A stretch of DNA of 64,000 nt from Acanthosepion esculentum (lineage: Eukaryota > Mollusca > Cephalopoda > Sepiida > Sepiidae). Below the pieces are notes generated by a model. The model had not been told where the DNA came from and made no database searches. It worked only from the letters and a program-made list of their open reading frames with translations. The DNA lies in the NCBI GenBank assembly GCA_964036315.1, contig OZ038498.1:12256839-12320838 (forward strand), read 5' to 3'. The position numbers were made by a program, and so were the translations under genes. Position 1 is the stretch's first letter, and the number at the start of each line of letters is the position of its first letter. This document shows, in pieces, positions 21,669 to 32,659 of this stretch.

Positions 21669-22389
21669 AGAGACACCGTCGATTTGAGTATATATTTTTC
21701 CTAGTGGGTCGTCGAAGGAAACTTGTGTGGTGCATATAAGTAATAGTTTTTCTAGGATTGTATGTCTTATAGCAAAAGGGGGAATTGAAGGATGGTTATA
21801 GACATTTTTAGTAATTATTTTGATGGTTTCGTAGACGGGGACGTTAGTTAAAAGGGTTTCGGCGTCAACGGATGCCGTTATACAGTTATTGAGGGTAGTG
21901 GAGTTTTGTATGAAATCCTTAGTCGAGTTGATGTTGTATTTGTTAGGTATATATGGTTGGATTATACTGCTAATTTGTTTAGCTATATGGTATACAGGAG
22001 TAGGAATTTGTGAGATTATGGGTCGAAGGGGCTTACCTGGTTTATGGGTCTTTATTTTCCTGTAGATGTAATCGGGTTGATAACAACCTATTACTTTTGT
22101 TAATTTATGGGAACCAATTTCTGCGTTGTTGGCAGTAATGATATCATTGAGGTGTTTCTTAAGCGACTCAGTGGCCTTTTTTGTGAGTTTTTTAAATTTT
22201 GTTTTGTCATTGAGAATGATAGTGATTTTAGTGTTATAGTCATTTTTGTTGGTAATGACTTATATGTTATCTTTATCACCTATACAGATTGTAATGTCGG
22301 GGTTATTAAAGAGTTCATTGGCGGCTAGTTTTAATGCTGGGGTGAGTAGTTGTTTCTTGTGTTTGGGGTTAAAACGATTTTTGATTCCT

Positions 22390-22578
22390 TCAGCTTTTAG
22401 TAGGTCGCAGAGTTTTGGATGTGTTTTTATTTCTTTTTTGTTTTTGTAGGTCTTGTATTTGTTGAAAGAGGACGTCGAGTTCAGTTTTGTTATTGTTGAG
22501 TTCGTATTTTGGCGGAAGGAGACAATTTGGGCCTAGTTTTAAAAATAAAATAAATAAATAGACATAATATGTCGACAT
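22390..22578 (-). pseudogene. PLE N-terminal segment
   Basis: The 62-residue frame contains LKLGPNCLLPPKYELNNNKT and then ELDVLFQQIQDLQK, which corresponds to the LGLNF-like N-terminal block before the RT domain in Penelope-like proteins. It continues after a frameshift as a segment with ALKLAANELFNNPDI. Confidence 0.6.
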
Positions 22579-22628
22579 TATTCAATCATATATAGTGTTA
22601 TAATTTTGGCTAATACTCAAGGCCAAAA

Positions 22629-23103
22629 TGTTGTAACCTAGGGAAGGTTACTGAATAGAATAATCAAACGAAGGTTGGTAATGAACGATAATACTTAGGA
22701 CAAGAACAACGCATATAAGATTCGACAGCGGCGCGTAGAAGAAGTAGTCAACTGCTAGAAGTGAGTCAAGTGAATTCAACAATGAACCTCCAACTGCAGG
22801 ATATCTACCAACCGCCCCACGCGGTCAGATGTGGTACAAGGCCGAATTTAATGTGGGGTATCCGAGCCCGTAGGATCAACCAAAATTAAAAAAAAGAGCC
22901 CGTATATAAAGGGGTTGTGTAGCTGTTTCCCGAGAAGAGCATAGTCTCTATGCTCTTCGACATAGCCTCGTCTGGGGATCTTCTCTGCTCGGAGGCAGAG
23001 ATTTTGACCTGCAGAGCTGAAGACTAATCTCCAACTGCAGACCAACATACAGTATTTACTACTGTATAATGGGGACATACCCGTTATCGTCCGTAGGTAT
23101 GCG

Positions 23104-23106
<3 letters not shown>
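22629..23106 (+). mobile_element. LTR (apparently solo) of an LTR retrotransposon
   Basis: The sequence starts TGTTGTAACCTAGGGAAGG and ends GTATGCGACA, i.e. TG...CA. It has relatives at 61418-62240 (plus, with internal triplication) and 29661-29927 (minus, shorter). A TATA-like box lies near the middle (22903). No gag/pol or primer-binding site follows; an AT microsatellite starts immediately at 23107. I therefore call it solo, though the flanking duplication is not recognisable. Confidence 0.65.
22903..22910 (+). promoter_or_regulatory. TATA-like box of the LTR
   Basis: TATATAAA lies in the same relative position as TATAAAA in the related LTR at 61687, preceded by a shared GAGCCCGTA block and followed by TGTAGCTGTTTCCCGAGA. 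Confidence 0.55.
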
Positions 23107-23151
<45 letters not shown>

Positions 23152-23154
<3 letters not shown>

Positions 23155-23645
23155 TTTAATCTAATCCAAAATTATTTAATATTTAAGTGACTTGGTGGAT
23201 TTTACAAATATGCAAACGGACTGATCACGCGAAAAGGAGCACAGAACATTTAGTACTTTTTCATTTATTACATTCGTGCTAAGAATAGCTTCATTTAAAT
23301 CATTATGAATAACTCATCTCCCATTGGTCATAACACATTAGTATCCATTTTTCCCGCTCAATTAATGCTGCTCAATTAATGCTGCTTTGCGCCAATGTAA
23401 GCTGAAACAAATACGCGACTCACCCTACAATGCAGAGATTCCAGTCCTCTGAAATTGCCCGAATGTAACCAATAAAATCTTGTTTGGCACACGATAACAC
23501 CTAGTTCTTGATAATGACGGTTGAAAGTAATAAAACAAAACGGAACAAAGCGTAAACCTCGAACTGTTTATCCACACTTTGATCCCGTTGGAAACGTTAT
23601 TAAAAAACTAGTAAAATAGAATAAGAAATGAAAGGAACAGATTTT

Positions 23646-23647
<2 letters not shown>
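23152..23647. other. No recognised feature
   Basis: AT-rich sequence between two (AT)n tracts (23107-23151 and 23648-23717). Confidence 0.45.

Positions 23648-23717
<70 letters not shown>
23648..23717. repeat. (AT)n microsatellite
   Basis: Provides the TA target for the MITE at 23718. Confidence 0.95.
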
Positions 23718-23721
<4 letters not shown>

Positions 23722-24055
23722 GTCCATAAAGTTCGTGCGCACTTTAAAAAATTATAACTTTATTTGTCTTTGCGATAAAAATAATTTGTAATTCTTTTTT
23801 TAAGGTTTTATTGAAATTTTATTTAAGTTTCCACATGTCCTCCATCATTAGCAATACAAAGGGTAATACGACTTTGCAGTTAACGGAAAACATTTGCCAA
23901 CTGATTTACAGTAATGCCTGAAATCACATTAGTTATTTTAGCTATACTTAAAATTAGGTACATTAAACTTTATAACATTTTTTATAGATTATTTCTATCG
24001 TAAATACAAATAAAGTTATAATTTTTTAAAATGCACACGAACTTTATGGACACCC
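23718..24055. mobile_element. 338-bp mariner-type MITE with transposase remnant
   Basis: Ends GGGTGTCCATAAAGTTCGTG and its inverted partner (…CACGAACTTTATGGACACCC) define TIRs of about 50 bp, flanked by TA. Read on the minus strand, the interior contains LQSRITLCIANDGGHVET, the C-terminal motif of a mariner-superfamily transposase. A second copy at 57498-57865 is very similar. It moved, if at all, with transposase from a full-length relative. Confidence 0.88.
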
Positions 24056-24065
24056 TATATATATA

Positions 24066-24135
24066 TAATTATTTATTCGAAAAATATAACATAAATATGT
24101 TATAAAATCACTACAAAAATAGCCATTTTGTTTCA
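24066..24135. repeat. Inverted copy of the 17018-17088 repeat
   Basis: TAACATAAATATGTTATAAA followed by CACTACAAAAATAGCCATTT is the reverse complement of the 17-kb copy with few changes. Confidence 0.8.
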
Positions 24136-24582
24136 ATACCTCTGGTGTCTTATCAAGTGATGATGTTGAATGTAGAATAAATGGTTTTAAAAAGTTCAAA
24201 TCAATTAACCACCCGTCGCAAGGGGAAACGCTGTTACATAAGCTGGAATGACCAATCAAAATACAAGTATACGAGAATTCAAAAAACTTGTCAACGAACT
24301 AAGGTTATAATAATTATTTAATGCTTTAATGTTGGGATTAGACTAAAATAGAATTTGTTCTAACTAATACATATTAAATTATACGATAAAATTTGAAATT
24401 AAAAATTACCTATTTTAAAATTTAAACTTAATCTCTGTTGAGTTTAAATTAATCTCTATTAAGTTTAATAATTATAATTTTCGAATAAATAATTATATTT
24501 GCTCTACTCTGTATTGAACACTCTTTTAAGAATTGTAATTGTTGCTTATTGGAATTTATTCCGTATACACCAATCCTATACT

Positions 24583-24587
<5 letters not shown>
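24136..24587. other. No recognised feature
   Basis: AT-rich; nothing coding recognised. Confidence 0.45.

Positions 24588-24664
<77 letters not shown>
24588..24664. repeat. (AT)n microsatellite
   Basis: About 38 AT units. Confidence 0.95.
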
Positions 24665-24668
<4 letters not shown>

Positions 24669-25479
24669 GTACGTATCGTCAGTAATTACTCAGGGTAGGC
24701 AACTTGAAACCTATATACAGGTTATGCCTAATAATCAGAGTAACTTTCCTAATTTTATTGGATTAGGTTCATATACAAAAGTAAAATGTAGCTGCTAATC
24801 TATTTTATTCAGGGTAGGCACTGCCTATCATACTTACCCATACCCAGAAGGTAGCTATAAAATTCTAAATAACAAACAACGCTAAAAGACCGTCGCGACC
24901 AATCACAACGATTCCTCGTTCTCTTTTGATCAAATGGGAAATGAACGAAGATTTATTTTTGCATTGATTGTAATATCATGGTTGAAAATTTACGTCTAGC
25001 CCATAGAATTACAGATCACTTCATTTGAAAAATTGTACAAGATAAAATAGAATTCTCTTCAAACTTAATTAAAACGGAGTTTTAGGTGCATTCATTGCGA
25101 ATGAATCAAGTCGAAACTCAATAAAATCTGTATTAAAATTCTAACAAACACGTTTATAAAGCAAATTTAATATATCACTTTGAAACCGAAGCAAGTTATA
25201 TAAATGGAAGATAAAAAGACGGATACATATTGAATGCAACACCGCTACTTGTGGAAATTGTAGAACGTAGCAGATCGCCGATATACAAGAGAGGCACAAA
25301 CAGAATCCAGTCTTCCAATTTAATCTAGAATCTCTCTTTTATTAAAAATGACTACGATTTTTCGTCGAAAACGAACATAAAGTTAATTCGTAATAACTCT
25401 CCACAAAAAGGAAGCAAAAAGAGCAGAAATTTGTAACAGATAAACTGATTAAGATAGATAGATTTTTTTAATCAGTATC
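24665..25479. other. No recognised feature
   Basis: AT-rich; short phrases (CAGGGTAGGCA near 24700 and 24810) repeat but no element is defined. Confidence 0.4.
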
Positions 25480-27650
25480 ACCCCAAGCAAGGCAGTACAG
25501 CCTCCCAAGAGGTTACAGGGTGTGGAGGAATTAGTAACGGAAAGATTAGTAATGAGGAGAAACAGAAAAGTGCAATCAGGAGGTTAGTAGATACCGATTG
25601 ACATTGCATTTACATTTTTGCAGATTAAAGTTGGTTGGAAAGCATGGAACCGGAAGGGAGTTCCACAATCCAGAAGTGCGAGAGAAGAAACTGTTAGCAT
25701 AGAACTTACGGTTTTATTTAGCCAATTCAACTGTACACCGATGGAACCTTATTGCCAATCTAGTACTGCGCTGAAATTCTTAAAGATTAGGTATCATAGT
25801 GAAGATTTCATCTGAACAATTAACATGAAAGTATTTATATAAAAAAAAGGTACAGAGAGGCAACCTTACGACGGTGGGAAGGTGACTGAAGCCGAGCCGC
25901 CGGATCAGGACCAGTAATTTTGCTGATTCTTCTTTGGATCTTATCAAGAAGCTCAAGGGCACCGGACCATACAAGGCAGCAATATTCTAAGCATGGACGA
26001 ATGGAAGAAGTGTGTGAGAATAAATCATTAGCATAGAACTTACGATTACATCTAATCAACTCAACTGTAAATTGATGAGACCTCATCGCCAGTCTAGTAC
26101 TGCGCTTAATTTTACAAAGACTAGGCATCATAGTGAAGAGTTCATGCGAGCAGTTGCCATGGAAGTATTTATAGAAAAGGCAGAGGGAAACAATTTTACG
26201 GTGGTGGGAAAGTGACTGGAGCCGAGACGCCAGATCAGGACCAATAATATTGCTGATTCTTCTTTGGACTTTATCAAGGAGCTCAAGGTAAATAGCAAGG
26301 GCACCAGACCATACAAGGCAGCAATATTTTAAGCATGGACGAATGGTAGACTTATAGATATGTAAGATAGATTCTTGAGAGAAAAACTGTCTTGTCCGAC
26401 ACAGAGAATAGACTTTCTTAGGAGCTGATTTGGCGATTGAGTCTTTCCATCTCATGTCAGCTAAGAACATTAGCCTAAGAAGGCGAAACGAGTTATTTTC
26501 TTTGAGATAAACATCACACGTGCCGATGGAAGGCAGAGAGGACTCTCTCAAATGATTAATGGAGTGAAGTTTAGTTTTGGAGGCGTCCAACCTGACAAGA
26601 CATCTTTCGCCCCAGTTAACGATGCTCTTGAGAGTTTCCAATTTGAGCTTGTCTGACTGGTCAGCCTTACTATATAGGCAGGAATAAAAGGTAGTGTCGT
26701 TAGCGTAGGTTGTTAATGAAGATTAAACCAGCGTAGGACCAAGCATGGAGCCTTGCGGGACACTCGCGTTAGTACGAAAGGATGTAGACGAGTGGCCGTT
26801 CAGGTCAACTTTCATTTCACGATTTGATAGGAACGACTAGATCAGCTCAAAAACGTTCCCGGGGATACTGTAGCTTTTCAGCTTGTGCAGAAGACGTTTG
26901 AAATGTCCAATGCTAGAGCCCAGGCTTCACTGTTTTTTTATCTAGTGCATGATAGGCACTTTTCGCAGTTAGTACATCAGTAGCTGATCTGGAGAAACGA
27001 AAGATGTATTGCTTGTGAGAGATGAGGCCCTGTGATGGGAGATGATTTTTCCCCAAAATGGTAGAATGCTAACAGGCCGATAGTTGGATCGGACAGATGG
27101 TTTACCAGAGTTCTTAAAAACTAGAATAACAGACGATGACTTCCAGCAAGCAGGAGTTTTATTATACAGTTTAGAGAGAACAGTAGCTGGATCGGGAGCA
27201 CACTTCTTGAGGACTATTACAGGAATGCCATCGGGTTCACATACTTTGTTGGGACCAAGTAGAGATGATAGCAGAAAGCATGGAAGGTGTTATATACATA
27301 TCACTCAACAGAGAATGAGCCCCACGTGGGAAGTTAGGCAGGGATAATTCAAATGAGTAACGAGTAGAGTTTGAGGAGAAATTATCGGCAAAGCATTCAG
27401 CTTTACCAACAGAGAATAATAACACCTCAAATCGATTAAAGTCGGCAGAATAGAGACCTAGAATTTATTTAGTACCCTATTACAGAGACGAAAGTGGTCA
27501 CGAGAACTAAAGTTCTTTTAGAGGTTATGCGGTGCCTCATTCTCTCAGAAAGCAGGGACTTAGCAAACCTACTGTTATAACGAAAGCTGTTCCGCTGGTA
27601 TAGCCGGAAATAGTGGTTTCTGTGTGCTATGGCGGCCGAGCATACTGGTG
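25480..27650 (-). mobile_element. CR1/Jockey-like LINE remnant with duplicated C-terminus
   Basis: Minus strand in order: about 27640-27430 (RLYQRN, RMRHRITSKRT), 27425-27237 (AECFADNFSSNSTRYS ... ITPSMLSAIIS), about 27240-26950 (EPDGIPVIVLKKCAPDPATV, the RT entry motif), about 26770-26640 (degenerate YANDTTFYSCLYS), then 26641-25835 and on to 25480. It is a 5'-truncated, frameshifted copy. The family end also occurs at 7465 and 8805 on the plus strand. The RT YxDD box is altered to YANDT-like text. Confidence 0.88.
25835..26641 (-). pseudogene. LINE RT C-terminal region with internal tandem duplication
   Basis: The longest recognisable element frame in the window (268 codons). Landmarks are RLDASKTKLHSINHLRES, SIAKSAPKKVYSLCR, the STIRPCLKYCCLVWSGA block, LLDKVQRRISNIIGPDLA, LQSLSHHRKI, YKYFHGNCSHELF and VELIRCNRKFYANDLFSHTS. 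Instead of finishing with the usual LWNSLP end it jumps back to SIRPCLEYCCLVWSGALELL and repeats the next ~50 residues. The second round then continues out of frame to about 25480, where the true C-terminus is found. This is a tandem duplication of the last ~500 bp. Confidence 0.85.
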
Positions 27651-28400
27651 TAAATTTTTATTAGAATAAACATTTTCATTCTTTTACAGATTCTTCTAGC
27701 TAGTATCCTCTTTTTATTATTTTTATTAAAATGTTTCGGATGCTTCACTCTCTGGGCTTCCTTATGTTGGCTGAAATTACGAGATGAAATGTTCTTATAA
27801 TGCCGTGAGTTAATCAGATTAGACACATCATTTTCGAGTTATTCGAAGAATAATCAAAATAATTTGAAAGCTTTATAAAATATTCTTTAAAACGATAGGA
27901 ACGCGAAATGACCAAATATTACACACAGAACTGAAGAATGTATACAAAACAAAAGTTTTCATTAATTTTTCGGCATGAATGAACGTTCTTAGGGGTAGAA
28001 ATGATGAAAAAATCGAGGCGCAAAATGAAGAGAAAAAATCAATTTGGCGGTTGACGCATGGAGAATCGAGCACAATAAAAGAAGCTGAAAAAGCAGTTTA
28101 AAAAACCTGCTCATCTCTGTAGAAAGAAAATCCAGTTTAATTAAAATTTAAATAAGATGAGGCTATTAATGCAAACAATGTTTGATAAGTGTGGCAAGAA
28201 GTGAAAAGGATGGAGTCAATGGCGATAGAATGGGAGACTTGTATACTAATCCTTATTTTGCAGCATTAGACATTGTTGAAAGACTTGATACAAGAAGAAA
28301 AACATTTCATTCCAAATAAAAAATCAACGGAAGAATAAACATAGAAAGAAATGGCATTTTCTGTTGGTTAGCAAAAAGGATAAAAGATAATAATCAAGTT
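27651..28400. other. No recognised feature
   Basis: May include further 5' LINE sequence near its left edge. Otherwise AT-rich with no recognised coding content. Confidence 0.4.
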
Positions 28401-29125
28401 ATATCTCTGAGATGAGGTATCATGATTATTTACATTATTTACATTATTCGGACTGTTATCCTCACAACGGCCGAAACGTTGTAAATATGGCAATGAAGAT
28501 GAGTATAACAGTCCGAATAATGTAAATATATCACCTGAATAAGGCCGGAGCGTACAACGACCGAAACGTTGTGAATACGGAAATGAAGATGACGATAACA
28601 GTCCGAATAATGTAAATGATGTAAATATTTTACCTGAAGAAGGCCGGAGCGTACAACGACCGAAACGTTGTGAATACGGAAATGAAGATGACGATAACAG
28701 TCCGAATAATGTAAATGATGTAAATATTTTACCTGAAGAAGGCCGGAGCGTACAATGACCGAAACGTTGTGAATACGGAAATGAAGATGAGGATAATAGT
28801 CCGAATAATGTAAATAATGTAAATATATCACGTGGAGAAGGCCGGAGCGTACAACGGCCGAAACGTTGTGAATACGGCAATGAAGATGAGGATAACAGAC
28901 CGAATAATGTAAATAATATAAATATATCACGTGGAGAAGGCCGGAGCGTACAAAGGCCGAAACGTTCTTCAGGGGATTGGCAATGATGATGAGGATAACA
29001 GTCCGAATAACGTAAATATATCACGTGGAGAAGGCCGGAGCGTACAACGGCCGAAACGTTGTGAATATGGCATTAAAGATGAGGATAACAGTTCGTATAA
29101 TGCAAATAATGTAACTAAGATGAAA
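28400..29125 (+). repeat. Tandem array of the GAAACGTT unit (~98 bp, about 7 copies)
   Basis: CCGAAACGTTGTGAATA-type starts recur near 28471, 28561, 28660, 28758, 28857, 28957 and 29049. Units here contain the complete (C)CTGAAGAAGGCCGGAGCG...GGCCGAAACG block in some copies. In others the first core is TGGAGA instead of CTGAAGA. The first copy is preceded by an inverted half-unit (28405-28465). Confidence 0.92.
28631..28673 (+). ncRNA. Hammerhead-like core within the tandem unit
   Basis: The unit shows CTGAAGA, an extra A, a GGCC/G(A/G)CC-capable stem II around GGAGCGTACAAC, then GAAA, CG, TT and GTGA. In copies with TCAC before CTGAAGA, helix I could close as TCAC/GTGA. Helix III would be only CG, too short to fold within one molecule. 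This looks like a decayed or dimer-dependent hammerhead and is weaker than the motifs at 9.6 and 43.4 kb. Confidence 0.3.
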
Positions 29126-29547
29126 ATCAGTTTTAATATTCATCCACTGTTGGACTTCCTGAAAGTATTGAATTTCAAGTCTTGTCTTATGTATGATTCA
29201 TGATTCAACTGGGTATAATGCTGTGAGTGTTGTATTCAACAATTCAATAGAATTCTCAATTCTAAATAGCGAACGGAAACACACCAAAGATAAACTTTAT
29301 TGCCAAAATCAAAAACTTGAGTGTATAGGAAATAATATTTACGGCCCAGAAATGAACTTGTTTAAAACAGGCACAAAATGTTAGAGATTTATGACATAGG
29401 TAAGCGGGATTAATAAATGGAGATTAGCGTCTGACGTAGGATTTGATTAAAAAGTCGTTAAAAAAAATAATTAAAAAAAACAGTTTATTCAAATCACAAA
29501 TAAATACAAAATAAATTTAAATTTAAAATTCAAGCGAACAAATTCGG
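29126..29547. other. No recognised feature
   Basis: AT-rich flank of the array; no coding similarity. Confidence 0.45.
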
Positions 29548-30125
29548 TGTTATTTACATTATTTACATTGTTCGGACTGTTGTCCTTATCTTGTTGCCGT
29601 ATTCACGACGTTTCAGCCGTTGTATGCTCAGGCCTTCTTCAGGTGATTGGAATTTCGAACTGGTATACTGTACCTGGACGATGATGGCTATGTCCCAATT
29701 CTTATAAATACAGTGGTATATACCGTATGTTGTCTTCACTTGGGATTCACTTGCGATTCACCTTGACTCACTTCTAGCTCACCACTAGCAGGTGCTTACT
29801 TACTACACACTGCTGGCGATTCTTGTATGTTGTCCCTGTTATGTTGTCCCTGTTATAAATATTACAGTCCATTTCCAACCTTCGTTTTGGTTATTCTTAT
29901 TTAGTAAACTTTTCCTAGGTTACAACATGAACCAACCCTTTATTTCGTCCACCCCGGGTACATTATCTTTAAGCACACATGACCCAGTGGATAAAGGCGT
30001 TTGTTGAAGTAATCCAGTGATTGGCACAAAGAGTTGTGAGTTCAATACCTGACTACGGCAGAGGTGAACAAAAACTTGGAAAATTGACTTAAATAACTGA
30101 TACTAAGAGTCATGGCACGAGGAAC
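29548..30125 (+). mobile_element. Composite SINE-like element with inverted GAAACGTT flank
   Basis: An inverted GAAACGTT unit with hammerhead-like core (29548-29645, minus orientation) leads into the shared body (GATTGGAATTTCGAAC ... CCCTTTATTTCG). A plus-strand tRNA-like head follows at 29972-30060: box A region GACCCAGTGGATAAAGGCG and box B region GTGAGTTCAATACC. The same head-body-tail parts occur at 34.0, 44.6, 51.9 and 59.5 kb. A minus-strand solo LTR (29661-29927) is inserted in the body. Confidence 0.72.
29661..29927 (-). mobile_element. Solo LTR nested in the composite SINE-like element
   Basis: Minus strand begins TGTTGTAACCTAGG, as do the LTRs at 22629 and 61418, and ends GGGACATAGCCATCATCGTC then CAGGTACAGTATACCA, matching the end of the 22.6-kb LTR. 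The flanks (…CGAAC and TGAAC…) correspond to one continuous phrase in uninterrupted copies, so the insertion boundary is well defined. It is shorter (267 bp) and diverged. Confidence 0.75.
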
Positions 30126-31112
30126 AGTTAAAAAAGTTCAGTTTGTAATTCCAATACAACAACAATAAAATCAACATTTATTAGAACTAGAAAAACAACA
30201 ACAGGAGTTGCTGGATATAATTCTGACGAAAACAAAAAATCTTCAACGTCTCTTGCGGCAGACGCTGTCCAAAGCACCATATCAGAATGATAAGGGACTA
30301 ACTTTTTCTGCAAATTTTCGTAGATATGAACAAATATTCAATCAGGAATGCAGCGGCTGAGATGATGAGAGAAAAACGAGATTGTTGTTGAGGAAAATAG
30401 CTCTGATAGAGTATGAAAAATACTACTACTACATATTACTGGAAAAAAAAACCGAGGTGAAATCGGGTTTGAAGACACGGTACCCATTCTGAAGAAAATA
30501 TTTAGTGACAAGAGCTCTCTGATTAATGGTCGGTGGAGGGGTAGGAATCCAACCAGAAAAGAGGACGCAGATTTTGTCACGTATGCTACTATTTTCAACA
30601 AAGAATGTGAAAAGTTTAGAATAAAGAAAATGAGTCCAGGTATGTTAAAAGAGTTAATTTATGTTCATGGTTTAATGGCTAAAAAAGATACTGAACTACG
30701 AGCAACTTTTTTAACGAAAATTGAACAAAACAATTATATTACACTGCAAGAAATAGTGGATGATTGCCAGACATCTGAAAAACAATCCTGAAATAATTCA
30801 GAAAAAAGAATGTGCATTGGTACAAGTAAAGGATAAATGTACAAAAAGAAGAATAAATCTTTGTTTCAGACGTGGTAAATTACATGTTGGAAAAGACTGT
30901 CCATTAAAAAATGCAGAATGTTACAAGTGTGGTAAACAGTGTCATATAAAGTCACACTGCAAAACGAAACCAATAAAAAATTATCACAGGAAGAAATTCG
31001 TACACAGTATTGCGACGCAAAAAATGGTCACAGAAAACAAAAGGGAATTTGTGAATGTGAAAATAAATAATGTGGGTGTGAAAATGCTACTTCAAAGATG
31101 TTCAATATTTTT
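30125..31112 (+). pseudogene. Gypsy-type Gag polyprotein remnant with zinc knuckles
   Basis: The plus strand in shifting frames reads TFSANFRRYEQIFNQECSGW, RLLLRKIALIEYEKYYYYIL, PRDEIGFEDTVPILKKIFSD, KEDADFVTYATIFNKECEKF, and SPGMLKELIYVHGLMAKKD, the order of a Ty3/Gypsy capsid. A zinc-knuckle pair follows (CFRRGKLHVGKDCP, whose second cysteine is replaced, and the intact CYKCGKQCHIKSHCK). The protease start (REFVNVKINNVGVKM) breaks off before the DTG motif. At least three frameshifts and a stop make it non-functional. Confidence 0.85.
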
Positions 31113-31785
31113 TCTTTCGGGTCAACTTCTAAAGGTCTCGTAAACTTCCTTTTTCTCTTGGGCTTTCTGATCTCTGGTACCGATTGCGGTATTGGAACCT
31201 CAACCGTGTCAAAGACGACGTCCATAGTGTCATCTTCTATGGGATCCCTGTCGACTACTCTTTCATACCGTCTTCTGATTTGGTTTACATGACGTTTATG
31301 TACGAACTTCGGTTTCTAAACCATGTAAATCACGTGACCAATTTGTTAGTCTATTATTCCTATCTCCCAGTGAGCTTTTGTTATTCCCAAATATACGAAA
31401 ATAAACTTTTTAACCTGAGCTTAAAGCGCTTTTTAAGGACTTTATTCTTATTACCCGCTCTTGTTTCATTCGGAAGGATTTTGTTAAATACCGATTTTAT
31501 TTTCCTGGCAAACATGACCTGCGCTGACGTCTTGGCAGATGAAGCACTACTATTAAGAGTTACCCGATAGACCTACAAAAACTGTTGTATAGCCGTATCA
31601 GTAGGAGTAACTTTCACCTTCCTCAGTGCTCTCTTAAAAGTGTCCTCAAAACGCTCTGCCTGTCCATTACTTCTTGGCTGATATGGCGACGTAGTAACAT
31701 GTTCGATCAGGAATGATGACAAAACTCCTTAAATTCACACGATGTAAACTGTGTGCCACTGTCGGTTACAATACAGCTACGGTTA
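31113..31785 (-). pseudogene. Gypsy integrase C-terminal half, inverted relative to gag
   Basis: On the minus strand, from 31785 downward: a degenerate DNGTQF-like region (NRQWHTVYI frame), PYQPRSNGQAERFEDTFKRA with the integrase catalytic glutamate in the expected NGQAER context, ALRKVKVTPTDTAIQQFL, then FARKIKSVFNKILPNE and a basic C-terminal tail (PKRKRKFTRPLEVDP). It abuts the plus-strand gag at about 31112, so pol is missing and one part is inverted. The tail merges with a TA-rich minisatellite at the other end. Confidence 0.85.
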
Positions 31786-32572
31786 TATATATATATATAT
31801 ATATATGTATGTTTATATATATGTATATAAATATATATATATACATGTATGTGTATATATATATATATGTATGTGTATATATATGTTTATATATATGTAT
31901 ATATATATGTTTATATATATATATATATGTATGTGTATATATATGTATATAAATATATATATATGTACGTGTATATATATGTATATAAATATGTATATAT
32001 ATGTATGTATATATATGTATCTGTATATATATGTATATAAATATATATATATATGTATATATGTATGTGTATATATATGTATATAAATATATATATATGT
32101 ATATATGTATGTGTATATATATGTATATAAATATATCTATATATATGTATATATGTATGTGTATATATATATTTATATAAATATATATATAAATGTATAT
32201 ATGTATGTGTATATATATGTATGTAAATATATATATATCTATGTATGTACATATGTGTATATATATGTATATAAATATATATATATATATGTATATATGT
32301 ATGTGTATATATATGCATATAAATATATATATATATATGTATATATGTATATGTATATATATGTATATAAATATATATATGTATAAATGTATGTGTATAT
32401 ATATGTATATAAATATATATATATATATGTATATATGTATGTGTATATATATGTATATAAATATATATATATGTATATATGTATGTGTATATATGTGTAT
32501 ATAAATATGTATATATGTATGTGTAATATATATATATATATATATATACACGGATATATATATATATATATG

Positions 32573-32613
<41 letters not shown>

Positions 32614-32659
32614 TGGAAACAGAAAATGTGATAGACTCTTGAAAATAAAAAGGGAAATC

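Larger units (their letters stand above)
20322..22590 (-). mobile_element. Penelope-like retroelement (PLE)
   Basis: On the minus strand an N-terminal segment (22578-22390), an RT domain (about 22330-21100) and a GIY-YIG-type C-terminus (20937-20659) appear in the canonical PLE order, followed by a 3' region to about 20322. PLEs replicate by target-primed reverse transcription with an RT related to telomerase and a GIY-YIG nuclease. The reading frame is broken many times, especially between 22390 and 21670, so the copy is dead. A partial direct copy of its 3' end lies downstream at 19640-20003. A solo LTR abuts its 5' side at 22629. Confidence 0.88.
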
